From Erpobdella octoculata (taxonomy: Eukaryota; Annelida; Clitellata; Hirudinida; Erpobdellidae), in contig OZ022240.1 of the NCBI GenBank assembly GCA_963978895.1, positions 18,523,636-18,587,635 on the forward strand: 64,000 nt of DNA, in the 5' to 3' direction. The translations under genes and the position numbers were made by a program. This document shows positions 1 to 14,200 of this stretch, in pieces. The notes beneath the pieces are model-generated. The model was not told the DNA's origin. It saw only the letters and a list, made by a program, of their open reading frames with translations, and ran no database searches. The first letter of the stretch is position 1; every line of letters starts with the position of its first letter.

Positions 1-159
1 ACTATTTTATTAATTTAAACATAATAAAAGATAACTTAAAACTTATTCTTTATTTTATGGGAATCTAATAGAGTAATATAAAAGAAGGATTTATGTATAA
101 ACAGGAGTTAGGTATAAACTATTACAGTTAGGTATAAACTAGAGGGCTGCACGGGGACG

Positions 160-340
160 AACTATTATCTCCATCCCCAACCATACCCGCAAGTTACAAA
201 TCCATCCCTAACCGTCCCCGGAACACTTCATCCCAATCCCCAACCGTCCCCGAAACACTTCATCCCCATCCCCATCCATCCCCGTAAAGTATTATCCCCA
301 TCCCCAACCATCCCCATTGCTAATGGTCCCCATCCCCGCA
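160..340. repeat. C-rich minisatellite
   Basis: Degenerate tandem units of the form CATCCCCAACCGTCCCCG, with spacers containing AACACTTCATCCC. It lies just inside the left end of the hAT-like element and contrasts sharply with the AT-rich surroundings. Confidence 0.6.
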
Positions 341-985
341 CCGAAAATTATTATTATTATTTAGTTTATCCAGTTTATAAAGTGTATTACAACTATGGCA
401 CAAACTAATCCATTTTGAATGCACTTGCCATTTTATTAAACAGTCTCAAAACAGAATTAAACAGTATTTACACCGATCATAATAAAAATTAATCTAAACT
501 AAAAAGATTTCAGAAGAGTCCTTGAGTCCGTGAATAAATAAAAGTCAATCAACATTGGCACCACTTAGCTGGGTATGTCGCTCGTCAACCGTACGTCCAG
601 CTATGGAGATGATGTGTTGGCAGCAGGCACGCCCAGTAGTCCCCGTGCTACCTGTGACAGTTTTGCCATGTGGTTGTCTAACTAGCCTCATACGACAAGC
701 GATCGCTATTCGAATCTAAAAGTTTTTGTATCTCGCATTTTTCCATAATTAAATGAGCTGTAAGTCACACCGGCAGCCACAAACGATTGTCTAACATTGT
801 TGCTAATAAATATTCATTAGGCTGGCTGAATCAAAAGATTATACCATAGATATATCTATGGATTATACAGCGTGCTTGACAAAAATATAATATAGATGAC
901 GTTGCAGGCCACGCCAAAGATTCTTAATCGGTTTGGAGGCCATCTTTGCATCCGTATCGATAATACCTTTATGTCCGATATACTT

Positions 986-1296
<311 letters not shown>

Positions 1297-1461
1297 TACC
1301 GCATTACCGCGGTATCCCCGCAATACCCATTACCGTGCAGCTCTCTAGCATAAACTATAACAGTTAGGTATAAACAGGAGAACGACTTACAAGTCAAGCA
1401 GCAAAGTTAAAAACTTTATTTAAAGGTTTCAAAGTATTGTAAAAATATCTTTCCTTACCAG

Positions 1462-1734
1462 GGTCTTTCTAGAGTTAGAGATGGTCTATTGGTTGTAGAC
1501 TGTGATCTCAACCTCTGTAGGCAGGTAAAAGACAAATGGGGCTTTAGAGTAAGTTTGTTTTTATTTACAAGATTGTATTGCTAATCTGAATATATTTATA
1601 ATCGTATTGAAAATTTAAATTCTATTGTTATATAGATGACACAGCGTCTTCCTTTGTACGCAGACTTACTAAACAAGGCTTGCAAACCAGATTTTGAACC
1701 TCAAATTGTTAAAGATCGCACATCTCTATTTTGA
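1462..1734 (+). CDS. UPB1: Beta-ureidopropionase, last two exons (partial)
   Basis: Two exons encode the C-terminus of beta-ureidopropionase, the cytosolic nitrilase-family amidohydrolase that converts N-carbamoyl-beta-alanine to beta-alanine in pyrimidine breakdown. Exon 1462-1548 (acceptor CCTTACCAG, donor GTAAGT) reads [18 protein letters not shown] and continues to KWGFR; vertebrate UPB1 has [20 protein letters not shown] at this place as I recall it. Exon 1636-1734 starts [12 protein letters not shown] and ends with [11 protein letters not shown] and TGA, matching the family ending MTGRYEMYA...PTIVK. Both exons join in phase 0. The catalytic Glu-Lys-Cys residues are in upstream exons outside the window. 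A hAT-like element occupies the intron before the first of these exons. A possible ATTAAA poly(A) signal lies at 1787-1792. Confidence 0.88.
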
Positions 1735-2582
1735 TTACCTTAATTACAACTATGGATGTGGTCAAAAAATTAAAAAAAATTATTGAATTAAAATGTTTTG
1801 TCTTGTGTCTTGTGTAATCTGTTCAACTTAAAAGTAGCAAATTGCAAAAGCCGGTTTTGCACAATTATTTTAAAGAAAAAGTGCTTTTTTATTGCCATAT
1901 TTGTTATCTTCGTAATATGATTTGAATATTCGGCATCAGAACTTGATCATATTCTTTCCCTTAAACAAATTTTTGCAAGTGTTCTTCACGAGCTCAAAAA
2001 ACTTCTCTTTCGCTTAATTAAATCATGCTGTCGAGGACGGCATCAACCTTTGCTTAAATAATGTTTAAATTAAAAAATAGCTTTTCAAAACATATTTCTT
2101 ACACTTAAATCATCTTTTCGGGAACCATTAGCAACTTTTCTTAGCCATACTATTTGCAGCCCATTGCAGATAGCGAGAAAATGGGACATGTTCAAAATTG
2201 TATTGCACGACTTACGCGTTTTGGCCATCCTGGTTGCCATCGTCAGAGTCTGCAATAATAATAACGAAAAGCAAATAAATCATTCAAATGCATATGGATA
2301 AATATATACATATACATTTGATATTTGTTTATTTGTCAACATATCTGCATATGAAATGATGTCAAAATGTCAACAGGAAGACTACTAATAAACAATGCTT
2401 GTAGTGTAACCACCCTTTACAAAAAGAAATAGAAATCACATAAAAAATCATATATGAACATAAACAGTTATTATTATACTCCGTCATTTAAAGGAGCAAT
2501 TTTAAGTTATGTTCACAAATAAATTTGTTGACAAAAATTTTAAAGATGTAAACTGAAGATACACATTGAAATCAAAACCCCA
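1735..2582. other. UPB1 3' flank, no gene seen
   Basis: AT-rich sequence between the UPB1 stop and a decayed LTR retrotransposon. It presumably includes the short UPB1 3' UTR. I see no LTR ends or tRNA primer-binding site that would bound the retrotransposon at 2583. Confidence 0.5.
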
Positions 2583-3258
2583 ATGGAATTGATGACATTA
2601 ATGAGAGAGGAAAGCATAGCAGCACAAGAAGAGAACAGAGCAGCACAAGAAGAGAACTTAGCAGCACAAGAAGAAAACAGCAGCGCAACGAAGATTTGAA
2701 GAGCTAATTATTGACGATCAGCTTTGTTTATCAGAAGTTGAAAACAGAGTCAGTAACCTGGAGAAGCTGGTGAAAGAGAACGTCGGAGAAATCGAAACAA
2801 GATTGAACAATATGGTCAAACAAGTACAGAATGGTTGCCAAATCCAAGAAAGAATTCATTCCGTTGAACATGCCAAGACCCCGGCTTTTGATGGCACTGT
2901 GTCATTGTCCGTCTACAAAACTCAATTTGAAATTGCTGCCAGGAAAAATAATTGGTTAACCAGCCAGCAGAAGGCGGAAAATCTGGTATTTTCTTTGAGG
3001 GGAGAAGCTTTACAGCTTCTCGTGCTTATTGCAGATAGAGATGATTACGATGCAATCGTGAAGGTTCTCGAGAGCAGATTCGGTAATCAACACGCGCCAG
3101 AAATTTTTCGAGCTCAACTCAAGAGTCGACGCCAGAAACATGAAGAAAGCTTGCAACAACTGGAAGCAGATATAGAACGACTCGCCAATCTAGGATATCC
3201 CTTGTGCCCTCATCGGGTAAGAATGGTGGGAATCGAAGAAGATGACCTGGATGATTGA
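2583..3258 (+). pseudogene. LTR-retrotransposon gag fragment
   Basis: A decayed Gag. The first frame (from ATG 2583) carries three AAQEEN repeats, probably a coiled coil, and stops near 2700. The frame then shifts and runs on to a TGA at 3256-3258. The second part contains TPAFDGTVSLSVYKTQFEIA, then WLTSQQKAENLVFSLRG and a LESRFGNQ segment. This layout (PxFDG...YxxxFE...W...KA..L...LRG.A...L...L..RFG) is the usual signature of Gag capsid regions in Ty3/mdg4-like retrotransposons and their relatives. Frameshifts and stops show it is not functional. Confidence 0.72.
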
Positions 3259-3270
3259 GTCCGAAAAATT

Positions 3271-4015
3271 ATGGATGAAAGGCCTAGCTGGAAAAAGAAT
3301 AACAACTCACCGCGTTGCTGGAATTGCGATGGGTTGGGACATCTACAGAAGGACTGTAGATTCCAAATGTTTAGACACGGGCAACGAAAGCAAGGGGACT
3401 CCAAAAAGCACGATGATGTCAGACAAGCAAAACCCATAGTGGCCCGTTCCAACAAACAAAATCCAGACTTTGTTACAATAAACGATATTTTATCTTATAA
3501 AGTGGTACCAATTTCTATTTTGAAGAAAGGGACAAGTATATTTGTGGAGGGCAGACTGGGAATAAAAAACTGTAAATGTATCATTGATACTGGAGCTTCT
3601 TGATCAATTATAAGGCCTTGTTTAGCAAAAGGAGAAGTTTTGCAAAGTGGAAATGGCATTCGTCTCAAGACTGCAACTGGGGAGCTTGTCCCAGTAGTTG
3701 GTAAAATTCAAACTGATATTAGGCTGGGAAATAGAACCTTTCAGCATCAGTTTTTGGTTGCCGACATAGAAGAAGAGTGTCTACTTGTGTTTGACTTTAT
3801 GAAAACACGTGGTTTTGCATTGGACTTAAAAATGGGAACATTTGGACAGGGGGATTTGTAAATACCTGTTTATTATAAAGGCGAAAGGATTTCGGTGAAA
3901 CGAGTATTGGTAACAAAGAGCATCGTTGTACCTGCTCAGTCGGAATCTTTGGTTTGGGCAAGAATAGAAAGCGATAAAACTCAAGAGCTGTTGGGTTCAT
4001 CGAGCCCCTGAACGG
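3271..4015 (+). pseudogene. LTR-retrotransposon zinc knuckle and protease remnant
   Basis: Continuation of the gag remnant in other frames. A CCHC zinc knuckle (CWNCDGLGHLQKDC) lies at about 3313-3354. A retropepsin active-site motif (IIDTGAS) follows at about 3580-3600 and is cut at once by TGA at 3601. A protease-like segment (LKTATGELVPVVGKI, later LLVFDFMKTRGF) runs at 3640-3861. No reverse transcriptase or integrase follows, so the element is truncated downstream as well as mutated. The order nucleocapsid then DTGA protease fits Ty3/mdg4-type elements; the exact clade cannot be told without the reverse transcriptase. Confidence 0.72.
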
Positions 4016-4400
4016 AGTTCAAAAACATGGATTAATGATCGGAAAAACACTGGTACGAACGGAGTCAGGAAGCTACGTGCCAGTCAGTTTATGAATGTGA
4101 CAGAATGCGACAAGCGACTAACAAAAGGTTAAGAAATTGCGGTATGCAGCCCAGTCGACCACATATTGGCATGTAACACGGTGATTGGTAAAAATAATAA
4201 TAAAAAAAGAATGAAGTTCTCGCAAATTCAGGCACTGCTTGAAGCCACTAAAACTTCACTAAAAGCAATGGACTATGACAAAGCGGAAAAGTTGATTGAA
4301 GAGTATTGTGATATAATAGCTATTGACGAAGAAGACAATGGAAAAACAAAGATCGTTGAACACCGAATTCGAACTGGTAATAATCAATTTTGTTTTCTTT
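4016..4400. other. Flank of retrotransposon remnant
   Basis: Sequence between the protease remnant and the dispersed repeat copies. Part of it (about 4020-4380) may be decayed retroelement sequence, with short open stretches interrupted by stops. I recognise no gene. Confidence 0.35.
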
Positions 4401-4404
4401 TCCC

Positions 4405-4711
4405 GTATGAGAACTACCTTCTTGCCAAATTTCATCAAGATAGGTCCATCGGTTTGGATTTCTTTAAGAGACAAACTCTGTCCTTTTTACACACACACAC
4501 ACACACATACATACATATATATATATATATATACACACACACATATATTTATAGAAGATAGATATATAGATTCCCGCTCATTTTGTGCCCGATTTCATTT
4601 TTTTTCACAACTTTCTTTTCATGTATGAGAACTACCTCCTTGCCAAATTTCCTCAAGATCGCTACAGCGCTTTGGATTTCTATAAGAGACAGACTCACAC
4701 ACTCACAGTCA

Positions 4712-4788
<77 letters not shown>

Positions 4789-4795
4789 AAATACT
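4405..4795 (+). repeat. Two tandem copies of a dispersed repeat tail with microsatellites
   Basis: Two copies of ATGAGAACTACC..CTTGCCAAATTT, followed by TCAAGAT, TTTGGATTTCT and AAGAGACA, start at 4408 and 4625. The first ends in (AC)n/(TA)n at 4489-4550 and the second in (TA)n/(TG)n at 4712-4788. The layout (conserved tail, then a simple repeat) is typical of 3' ends of non-LTR retrotransposons or short interspersed elements. A related sequence with CCCGCTCATTTTGTG lies at 4574-4590 and again near 42714-42740. Confidence 0.55.
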
Positions 4796-5229
4796 AGTGA
4801 CTCAAAACTTCAACAAAATGATGTAAATTTGTGAAACTATTGTTGAATTAGCAACACGCATTCGGAAAATAAGTAGAAAAATATCTATCTACTGATTAAA
4901 AAAATGAGACAAATCAATAAGATTACCAGAAGAAAACACCTACATTCACATTTGATGTATCTTATTCAACTGATAAGCATATCATATGAAACATGACAGT
5001 TGCTGATGGCATAGTTATAACAATATAATCATCATAGACAAGAAATGACAGCAGTCCTTTGTACATAGAAAACTCTCATCTTAGGGCAACGAATAAACTT
5101 TTGAGAACAATTCCATCACAATGATACCAATTTTATGATTATTCAAGAAAATAAAGAAAAAGGCACAAAAGTAGGTATATAAATTAATTTGTATGAATGT
5201 AAGAACTTTTGAAAATAAAAATATGGCTA
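4796..5229. other. NUP98 3' flank, nothing recognised
   Basis: AT-rich DNA downstream of the NUP98 stop codon (NUP98 is on the minus strand), probably its 3' UTR. No TTTATT (minus-strand AATAAA) is obvious close to the stop. Confidence 0.4.
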
Positions 5230-8200
5230 TCATCTGATGTGCCTAACAATGATGTTCTTAAGATGTTCGTGGGACAGCAGAGATAAAGCTTGCAGTGCAG
5301 AATCTACAGTCATTGGCAGCTTTATTTGAGTTTCAGCCAGATGCCTAGAAAGGAAATATTTTTATGAAGTAACCTCATTAAATTATTATATTAAATTAAA
5401 TATATTAATAACTTTTTTCACAATAATAACAAAATGAAACATTCCAGCTTGGAAGAACTTACGAAGCATAATCTTCATTAGAACTTTGACCCCCCTGATC
5501 TCTATTCATCAACTTCAGAATAGCTCTTGAGATAGCTTGAGCCACCAGAGATTGTGCATGTCTAAAAATATACATTTTTTATTATCCCATAACAAAAGAG
5601 AATCTCTCAAATTGTTGGGTAATATTTCAAATACATTATATTTGAAATACGTATTTGAAGTATTCCTAAGTATTTTTGTATTTTCATTTGAAATACTTTT
5701 AGCAAATTTACTTAGTATTTTTATTCTAAATACTTTTGAAAAGTAATTTGAATATTTTGAACAACAAATAAAATACAAAATACATTATCGACATTTCGAA
5801 AAATATAAAGATCGGGAAACTTTAAAATTAATAATTAAGTGTTATGATAATGTTTATATCATGGTATCATACCATAATCGATGTTTACTTAATGTATTTC
5901 CTTTTGTTTCGATAGTTTAGCGCGAGGGTCGATTTTAGAGTTTGTAGTAAAAGTAGTTCGCTGTCGTTAGAATTAAAGTTTAAAGTTTTATTAATACTAA
6001 GATGGCAGATAATTCAGGCAGTGGTGGTCGAATGCCGGCCATATTAAATGGCAAATTCTTTAATATTGTTAGCCAAGATGGAGATAAAGTTTTTGTGGCA
6101 AAGTGCATGAAGTGCCCTTCGAATAAAACATATTCAGGATTAATATCTGCAACAACTAATTTCTTGGTTCACTTGAAACGTGTTCTCATTTTAAAAGCTG
6201 AATCTGATTATCTGTTTATTTTATTGCAATAAAAAATTTTCCCTGTTGACTTGTTTTTGTTAAAAAGTGTTTGAGATGCGTGTTGATGATGGTGATGTAT
6301 CAGCATCAAGTGTTATAGAAAGTATTTTAGTATTTTGCAGTAAAATACTTTAGTGCAATATTTTAACAAAGCATTTGTATTTTGTATTTAAATTACATTT
6401 GAACAGTATTTTACCCAACACTGCTCTCAATTCATGAATATCAATTAACCATGAGTACAAACCTATCCAATGGTGTAGTATTGGGTAAACAGTTAATCTT
6501 ATTGGCCAGTGAAGTTGAGAGACAATCTAATTTATCGAACATGTCCTTGAAATCCTAGAAAATCAATAAAAACAAACCATTATACACAATCATTTAAAAT
6601 GTAAAACTACAAAATATTTAATTAATTCTATTATAATGTAATATATATAACAAAACAAAACATATCAATAAGAATATAAGACTAACATTGCTCACACTGT
6701 TACTGTCTTCCACTGACTCTTCTAATCTTTCCATTGTCTCAAGAAGATCCAGGTAGTTCAAATAAATGGAGCCTCCATTTTCATATTTCACCCCCAATGA
6801 ATGTTTCCCACTCAAGTTTTTGATACATTCAAACCATTTCTTGAGAGCAGTATGTTCTTCCTCAACAAGTGCTTTCGAAGCCAGATGGTTTACAACGAGG
6901 TCGTGATATTGAGAATACTGACGAGCCTTAAACAAGTGTTGAGCTCGGACCTCGTGAAGACCTTGTGAGTGAGCCCTGATAGCCTAGAAGGTTAATATTA
7001 AATAAATTAATTATATAAATTTACAATTCCTCATTTTTTCTATAACCAATAAAATGCAAAATAAAGACACGCTTACCTTTGCCTCGTGGATCCACTCGAC
7101 GGGTACTTTGAGATGTTCAACAAGAAAAACTTCACATTCATCGAGCAGCCACATCGTATCATCCATGTCAACATTTTCTTGATTGCATTCATCGACGTTC
7201 ACATCGTCATTATCACCAAGAGAAATTTTAACATTTCTCATAATCAACTTTTTTACGGCATCTCTGCGACTGATAAGGAAGTAAAAACAAAATTAAGCCA
7301 AGAATATACCTGAAACATTGAAAATAAAATAACAAGGTTAAGTTTACCTAGCTTCGTGTCTGATGTGCATCAGTACAAATGCAGACCAATGCCACATTCC
7401 CATTGCCTCCAATTGACTGGCGTAGTTGTGACAAACAGATGCAAAATGAAAATTGCTGATGTGCCGGTAGCCGAGAGATCCGAGAAGTTTCATGAGATGC
7501 CAGCTGATGTGTATGGAAACAAATGGATTTATTAAACAATCAATAAATATTACTTAATATTCCTTACGATAGGACAGATTGTATAAAAAGTGATGACTAG
7601 ACCTGCAGCTATAATCCATGACATTATCGCTGAACGATGATGGGTTGAGAATTTGATGAAGTGGATAATTCTTGTTACAAAAGAGCTTTAAGATATGGTA
7701 AGTAACATCTTGTACTCCACAGATACCGTCTAATCCCCATTCTTCCATGTACTGAGGATTAGGAGCAGATGCATATTTGCCATGATTTCCCTCACCCTTA
7801 AATGCTTCATCATATTGCATCAATGACTCAGCAATTGTACAAGTTGCTGGTGAACCATACCTAAGTTATGAAAAAAGAAAAAATAATTATAGGGGTGTCT
7901 ATTAATTTGGAAAAATTAGCGTATAAAACCATCTTTATAAAATTAACAGTACTAAAATTCATAAGAACCATAATAATTATTGGAAATAATATAATCTAAA
8001 AAATACCACAGATGAAGTCCGAAACATCGCTTCCAGTCTAACGAAGAGCAGCAATTGATTTGATTGGTCGATGTCCTCAGCACAAGCATACCTGCCATCA
8101 GAGAATAAACTGCCAGTCTACTCTTGCTGATGAACTGATCAATCTTTAAAAAATAAATGAATTTAAATATTTATAAGAAGAATGGGCAGTAGAACATGTC

Positions 8201-11200
8201 GATGTCATGAAATTGATTAAGATTAATAATTTATAGATGGCAGAAGAAACATGAGAAGATTAAAACAAACAGAGACACGCCAGAGAATGAAAATACTTTT
8301 AAAAGCAGATTATTAAGGGATAGAGAAAATTTGAACCCATGTGGAATAATATTGTCAAAACATGTGAAACTTGGCATGTCTCCAAATACTGCAAAACAAA
8401 GTTGGCTAAAAAACATCCAACAAACCTTGTTATCAGCCCACATAGATAACTGCTTTTTCAACAATATTCTGACATCATCAGACCCAGTAGCTTGTGCCAG
8501 TAGGAGAACCAAATGAAAATCATTGACTTTCATGGCAGCCTCAACAGCCTCTTTAATGAGACAACCAGTGAGATACGTTAACGTCACATGACCATCCGTG
8601 TTGTCACCCTCTACCAGCTTCAGCTTTAATTTTAAAGTACAGTCAACATTAAAATATGAATAATTTAAATTAAACAAGAAATCAACACAAAACCAACTTA
8701 CTTCTTCATCGATTTTTATCTTGGCATGTTCCGACAACCAGCGAGTCACTTGTTTTTTCCTAAGTTGTTGGTGATGATAATCATCGTGAGAGCTGCTTAC
8801 ACCATCCAACTCCCCCCACAATGCCAGACACAACTTCCAGATAGAAGACATCGTTTTCCTCCACTGTGAGTCTATAAAATAAATTATTCTTAATAAAGTC
8901 CTCATTCTTTCTATGACTTACTTGTTTGTTCTGAAAGTTTTCAAACAAACCAGTAGGCCTTTTTGAAAATAACACTGTTTAAAACAAAGTCAAAATTTAA
9001 TCTAGCAATCTGCTTAGAGAAGCTGCAAAGCCTCGCTTAACTATTATTTACATGAAAAGAAACTAAGCGAGTTCCAACAAACCAGTTCCGTCATTTGATT
9101 GGTTAACATCCAGCTGACTGGCCATTTCTGTTAGTAGTGACTGAGCATCTTCAGAATATGAAAAGAACGGACATTCGACCACGAGGGGATCAGACATTTC
9201 ATCTTCACTGAATCTTTCACCAACATCTACATCACAGTGCTTCAGCTCTATTTTCAGACAGACATCCAAATAATCCTGTGCATATTTGTATTCACAACGG
9301 TTTTTTAAATTAATAAACTAAAAAAACTACTGATTATTATAATTTTTTTATTCAGACTTTAAGTAAAAATAAAACTGATAATAAATAACTCTCTATATAT
9401 TTTTGCATATTTATTTGATATAACTTTCATGTTTCCCTATATTATATTTTTATAAGTAAAAAACAAAACACTTGCTCTTTATTAACATCACAAATAATAA
9501 CAACTTGTATTTCAAATCACGAACAACAATCAGTGACCTTCACCTTTATGGACTTTGATGCTTTGCAGTTCACTGAGGCAGGTGCGACAATTCTTTCGAT
9601 TCTGACAACCAAGGAATCGTCAATGCCGGAAAGATTATTTTCTTGCTTAGCAAGTGAGGTATCGTTCAAGTAACCTTGATGAATAAGTCACCATAACATT
9701 ATATTATTTTATATATATACAAATATATAAAATATATATACATAAGAGATACTGCAGCAGACACTAAGTGCTATTATAAACATGATTCCCATGGAAGTTG
9801 TTAATGGATTTGGCATTTATAGGTCTTAGGATTTTATGTTAGTTGGGATTTTTAGGTAGATATTTTTTTATGCTATTAGTATTAGACAAATATTTATATA
9901 AAAAAAACAGTGAATTACTTTAATTTATATTTTTTCTAAGTTTATTTCAAAAATGTTGTATTTTAGTATAATGATCGGACATAAACATATTTTACATCAG
10001 AATTTCAAATATTTACTCTTATTGCTTAAAGCTATGCAACCCATGTTAAGTTGAATACAAGAATTGCTAATCATCAAATGATGATTGGTCTTCAACCAGC
10101 TGATTGCTACTCTTTAATAACTGAACAAATTATTATTTTTATTGTTAATAAAGTTGTTTACTAAGACTTTACAATTTTATTTTTTAGGAAACAAAATTTA
10201 ATTAATTTAGAATAAGGACAGAAATTGAATTAAAAATCAAATGAGAGGAAAGAAACAATAGAAACATAATGACATTTGTTAGTCTTCAGAGTTCAGTGCA
10301 AATACAATGGGTTTCAGAGTAAACCTGATAAAGTTCAGGACTTACTTGATGTAAGGCTCAGGACTAACTTAATGTAAGGCTCAGGACTAACTTAATGTAA
10401 GGCTTAAGACCGACCTTAGGCACACAAGTTAAAAAAGCACAAGAGAGAAGTGACAGTGGACAAAATGCCCATAACACCCGGTATGAAATTAGGGTTCTGT
10501 TGGCAGACAGAACACCAGCTTTATGAAGTTTCATTTCTCACACATTATATCTTAGTGGCTTTAAAATCATGCAAAAGCTTTAATTCTGATGCTAGTTTGC
10601 TAACTCACTGTCTGTGTTATTTCATCTCAAAATGGAAACCAACGTGAGCATAAGGAAAAAAGAAGCTGTAAGAGTTGAATAAATAATGAATGTTTTCCAG
10701 ATTTACTTTACAATAATGATGAGATGAACAAATGAGTTACGACACATGCCGAAAGCAAAGATGAAGAATTCTACATTAGCAGGTTTATAGCAGATAATAT
10801 TTCAAGAGCAGACATGGCTCTAAATTACATATTTTAATTGTAACTAGTTAATATCAACTTGAAATTTAATCAAAATACAAACCTATATAATTTTTTCCAC
10901 CATTTTCAAAATGGTCTGCCATTACAGGGGAGCCAACGTGGGCGAGCACCCACCCCGGAGATTCTGACACCCAAAACGACCCCCAGCTGAGGCGAGTGGA
11001 AACTCCTTGTAACAGGGCGATGTCCACGAAGAGGGAATGTTTTTTATACATAAGAGAATCTTTGAACGGCACAAAATATTTTCCTCTTTTCTTTGTGATG
11101 GAAGTTTTAAGCTTGAGGGAACCTCTTGCTAAATATTTTCTGTCTTCATCACTCATCATCGAATGAAGTGTGGGGTGAGACGATTTCATGCAATCAACTA

Positions 11201-14200
11201 ACAATGATGTTGGAATCATTTCGCTAGATTTTTTAGCTTCTTTCTTGTAATTGGACGGTGGAGACACGTCTGAATTTAAATGTTTAAAACTAATATTAGA
11301 TGATTCTATTTTAGGACAGGAATTTAAACAATCTATTGAACACACAAACATAAAAATTAAATTATAAAATTACTAAATTTCAAACTTGGATATTTATTAA
11401 AAATGTAAATACAAATTACACCAATAATATCAACAAAATTACATCATTATAATGTAAATATCAACAAAATTACATCACTATAATGTAAATATCAACACAA
11501 AGTACATCAATATAGTGTAAATATTAACAAAAAATACATCAATATAATGTAAATATCAACAAAAAATAGATCAATGTAAATTTAGACACAATATAACATC
11601 AACACAAATTGCAAAAAGTAAATATCAAAACAAACTACCACAATTAATACATCAACTTAGATAATAACACAAATTACAAACTACAACAGTATAATGTAGA
11701 TACTGTGAGTAAACACAACCTATGTGTATAAGAACATCCACACTGATATAAATTAAGCTTTAATTAAAATAACCTTTTGCTCCAATGAGTTTTGCAGCCA
11801 CTTTAGCAGAAAACAGAGATGGGCGACCAGATGTCAGAGATGATTTGTTAGTAGCAGGCATCCAGTCTGTTTAAGATAAAATAAACAAACTGCCATCAAG
11901 ATAATGGCTCGGCTCACATACTATTTACATACCGGTGTATCATAAAAACTCCAAGCACTAATTTAACACTCTGTCAGCAGGCAATCATTTAATCTCTCTA
12001 TTGTTAGGAGTGCCAGAAGCTCCAAGCAACACGACATGTTGTGGAGCAGTCACATATTTCCCATTCCATAGTTGAATACAACACTTCCTTTCTATTTAGT
12101 AATCAAACCACCTTTATATTCTAAAAACAAATGGGTGCCTTGGTCTAGTTAATCCCTATGTACAATTCAGTTTTTCAAATTTATACAAATAAGCTAAAAC
12201 ATCTAAATACTATTAATAGCCACAAAGAAAACAAACCTGAAACACGACGTTCTGACGTCTGTTTATAAGTCTTGGAAGTATTTTCATCGTCGTCATCATC
12301 ATCATCCATCAAACCTCCAAAAAAACTAGCTTTTTGTAACTGAACTCTGTGAGCAGAAACTTGTCCAAACTGGTCGAAGCTTGAAGGATGATGAGAGACC
12401 TTGGAGTCACCTTCAGCACAACTCATCATGTAATCATCATCCTCTCCAATGCAACCAACATCATAATCCGACTTTACAACATAAATGCTTTTCCTTGTTT
12501 CATAGTCATCCGTGTCAAGCTCCTGATCTTCGGAAATCATCGTGAACTGGCTTTTGCTTTCTAAGTTCAGAAAAAATTATTACAATAAAATAGCAAAAAA
12601 TAAATAGAAACAAAGTGAATTGAAACATAAATTCTCTGCAAAATCAAATTTACTTAAGAAATTCAATTTAGCAATCAAGATTGATGGAATATCGTCTGTT
12701 AAGAGCTAAATAAGAAGTCGCCGATTCAGTTATGACAATGTTTAAAACTGCTTTATAGTTTGACTGAAAACAATATTTCTTCAAATTATCTTGTAACATA
12801 GAAATTTAATGCACATAACAGACAGTATGCGTATGTCAGAAAGTAAATTTAAATAGGAATATTAACGAAAGCAAGATAACTAACTCATCCGTTTATCAAC
12901 GTCGCTAGAATAAATCTGATTGAAAGGTTGCTGTGAAGTAATGATAGTTTCATCTACTGTGGCCTTTTGTTCTATGATGGTCTGTTTGTTCAATGATGAC
13001 AAACTCTGTTTCTGTAACAGAACAAACATCATGATCGCCATTCAAGTTCATTTAATATAAAGCCTAAAACACTTATTTTTTTTACAAATCTGCAAAAAGC
13101 ACTGCACTGACAAGTACGGGCAGAGATAATTGTGCCAAGTAATGGAATTTTTAGGCCTCTAAAAACGGGTTGGTTCGAGCCTGGAATTTCGACATATGAA
13201 ACGAAAACTGGGTCGTACAAAATCGCCCGTGCAGTACTTCAGTGCAGACACCTTATGACATAAAAAAGTTTGGTGAAGCAAAAAAAGATGGTACATCAAA
13301 AAAGATGGTACATCAAAAAAGATGGTACATCAAAAAAGATGGTAAATCAAAAAAGATGGTAAATCAAAAAAGATGGTACATCAAAAAAGATGGTACATCA
13401 ATATACGTAAATATCACAATGCCACAAAAACAACTTTTTCTAAACAGTTTATTTAAAAAATTTTAAAGCACAATTTTTATTTTCAGCAACTCATAACAAT
13501 AAAAATCAGCATAGATCAAAATTTCAAGTTCTTTAATCCGCAATGATCAAACAAAACAAACTAAAATAAAATAAATCTTCAGTTTTCATATAAATTAAGC
13601 AGAAAGTCCAGACCACACCTCAATTGGAAGTTTAACCAATTCTTCGACCGCCGGTTTGATTGTGTTATTTTGTGGGACATCTTCGTCATCTGAATCATCA
13701 AGGATGCTGTACTTTGAAAAGTGGTCAACCTTTACAAAAAGATAATACGATCATCAGTATTAGTTGGGTGATTAAAAAAGCAGAAACTTTTGAGTTACTG
13801 AAATTAAAATTCATACCAGGAACACAAAAGATCCAGTATCAGGTCTGTATTCAATAAACTTTGCACCCATTTTTGTTGCATCTCTTTCCAACTTCTCAAC
13901 AAAACCAACTGCAACTAGCCTTGAATATTCCTTGAAGATAATTAAAATATTAAATTCACAAAACAAAATTTATCATTATTAATGTTAATTGTGATCACAT
14001 AATTAACATGAAATTTTAATAGAAAGCTTACAGTAATAACTTCTCCTGTAGTCTTATCAATGGGGAAAACTCGATCGAGTGTAACTTGAGCTTTTTTATT
14101 GAGGCCTTCACCCATGGGAGGCTTGATGGATTCATCCGGATATATTTCAACTTCCTTACGTCTGAAGTGAACTGCAAGAGAATACCAGTTTATGACTTAC

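Larger units (their letters stand above)
5230..13717 (-). other. NUP98: Nup96 portion of the precursor
   Basis: Residues 902-1921. After an acidic linker (a poly-Asp run in exon 20) comes the conserved element [20 protein letters not shown], equivalent to the MALFMGRSFRVGWGP segment of human Nup96. The helical scaffold domain follows ([75 protein letters not shown]). This is the ACE1-type fold that joins Nup96 to Sec13 and the Nup107 branch of the Y complex. The protein ends KNIIVRHIR with TGA at 5230-5232. Confidence 0.9.

Noticed and set aside
13242..13466. Lys/Trp-rich repeat frame on the plus strand
   Set aside because: Translation of a 17-bp tandem repeat inside NUP98 intron 18.
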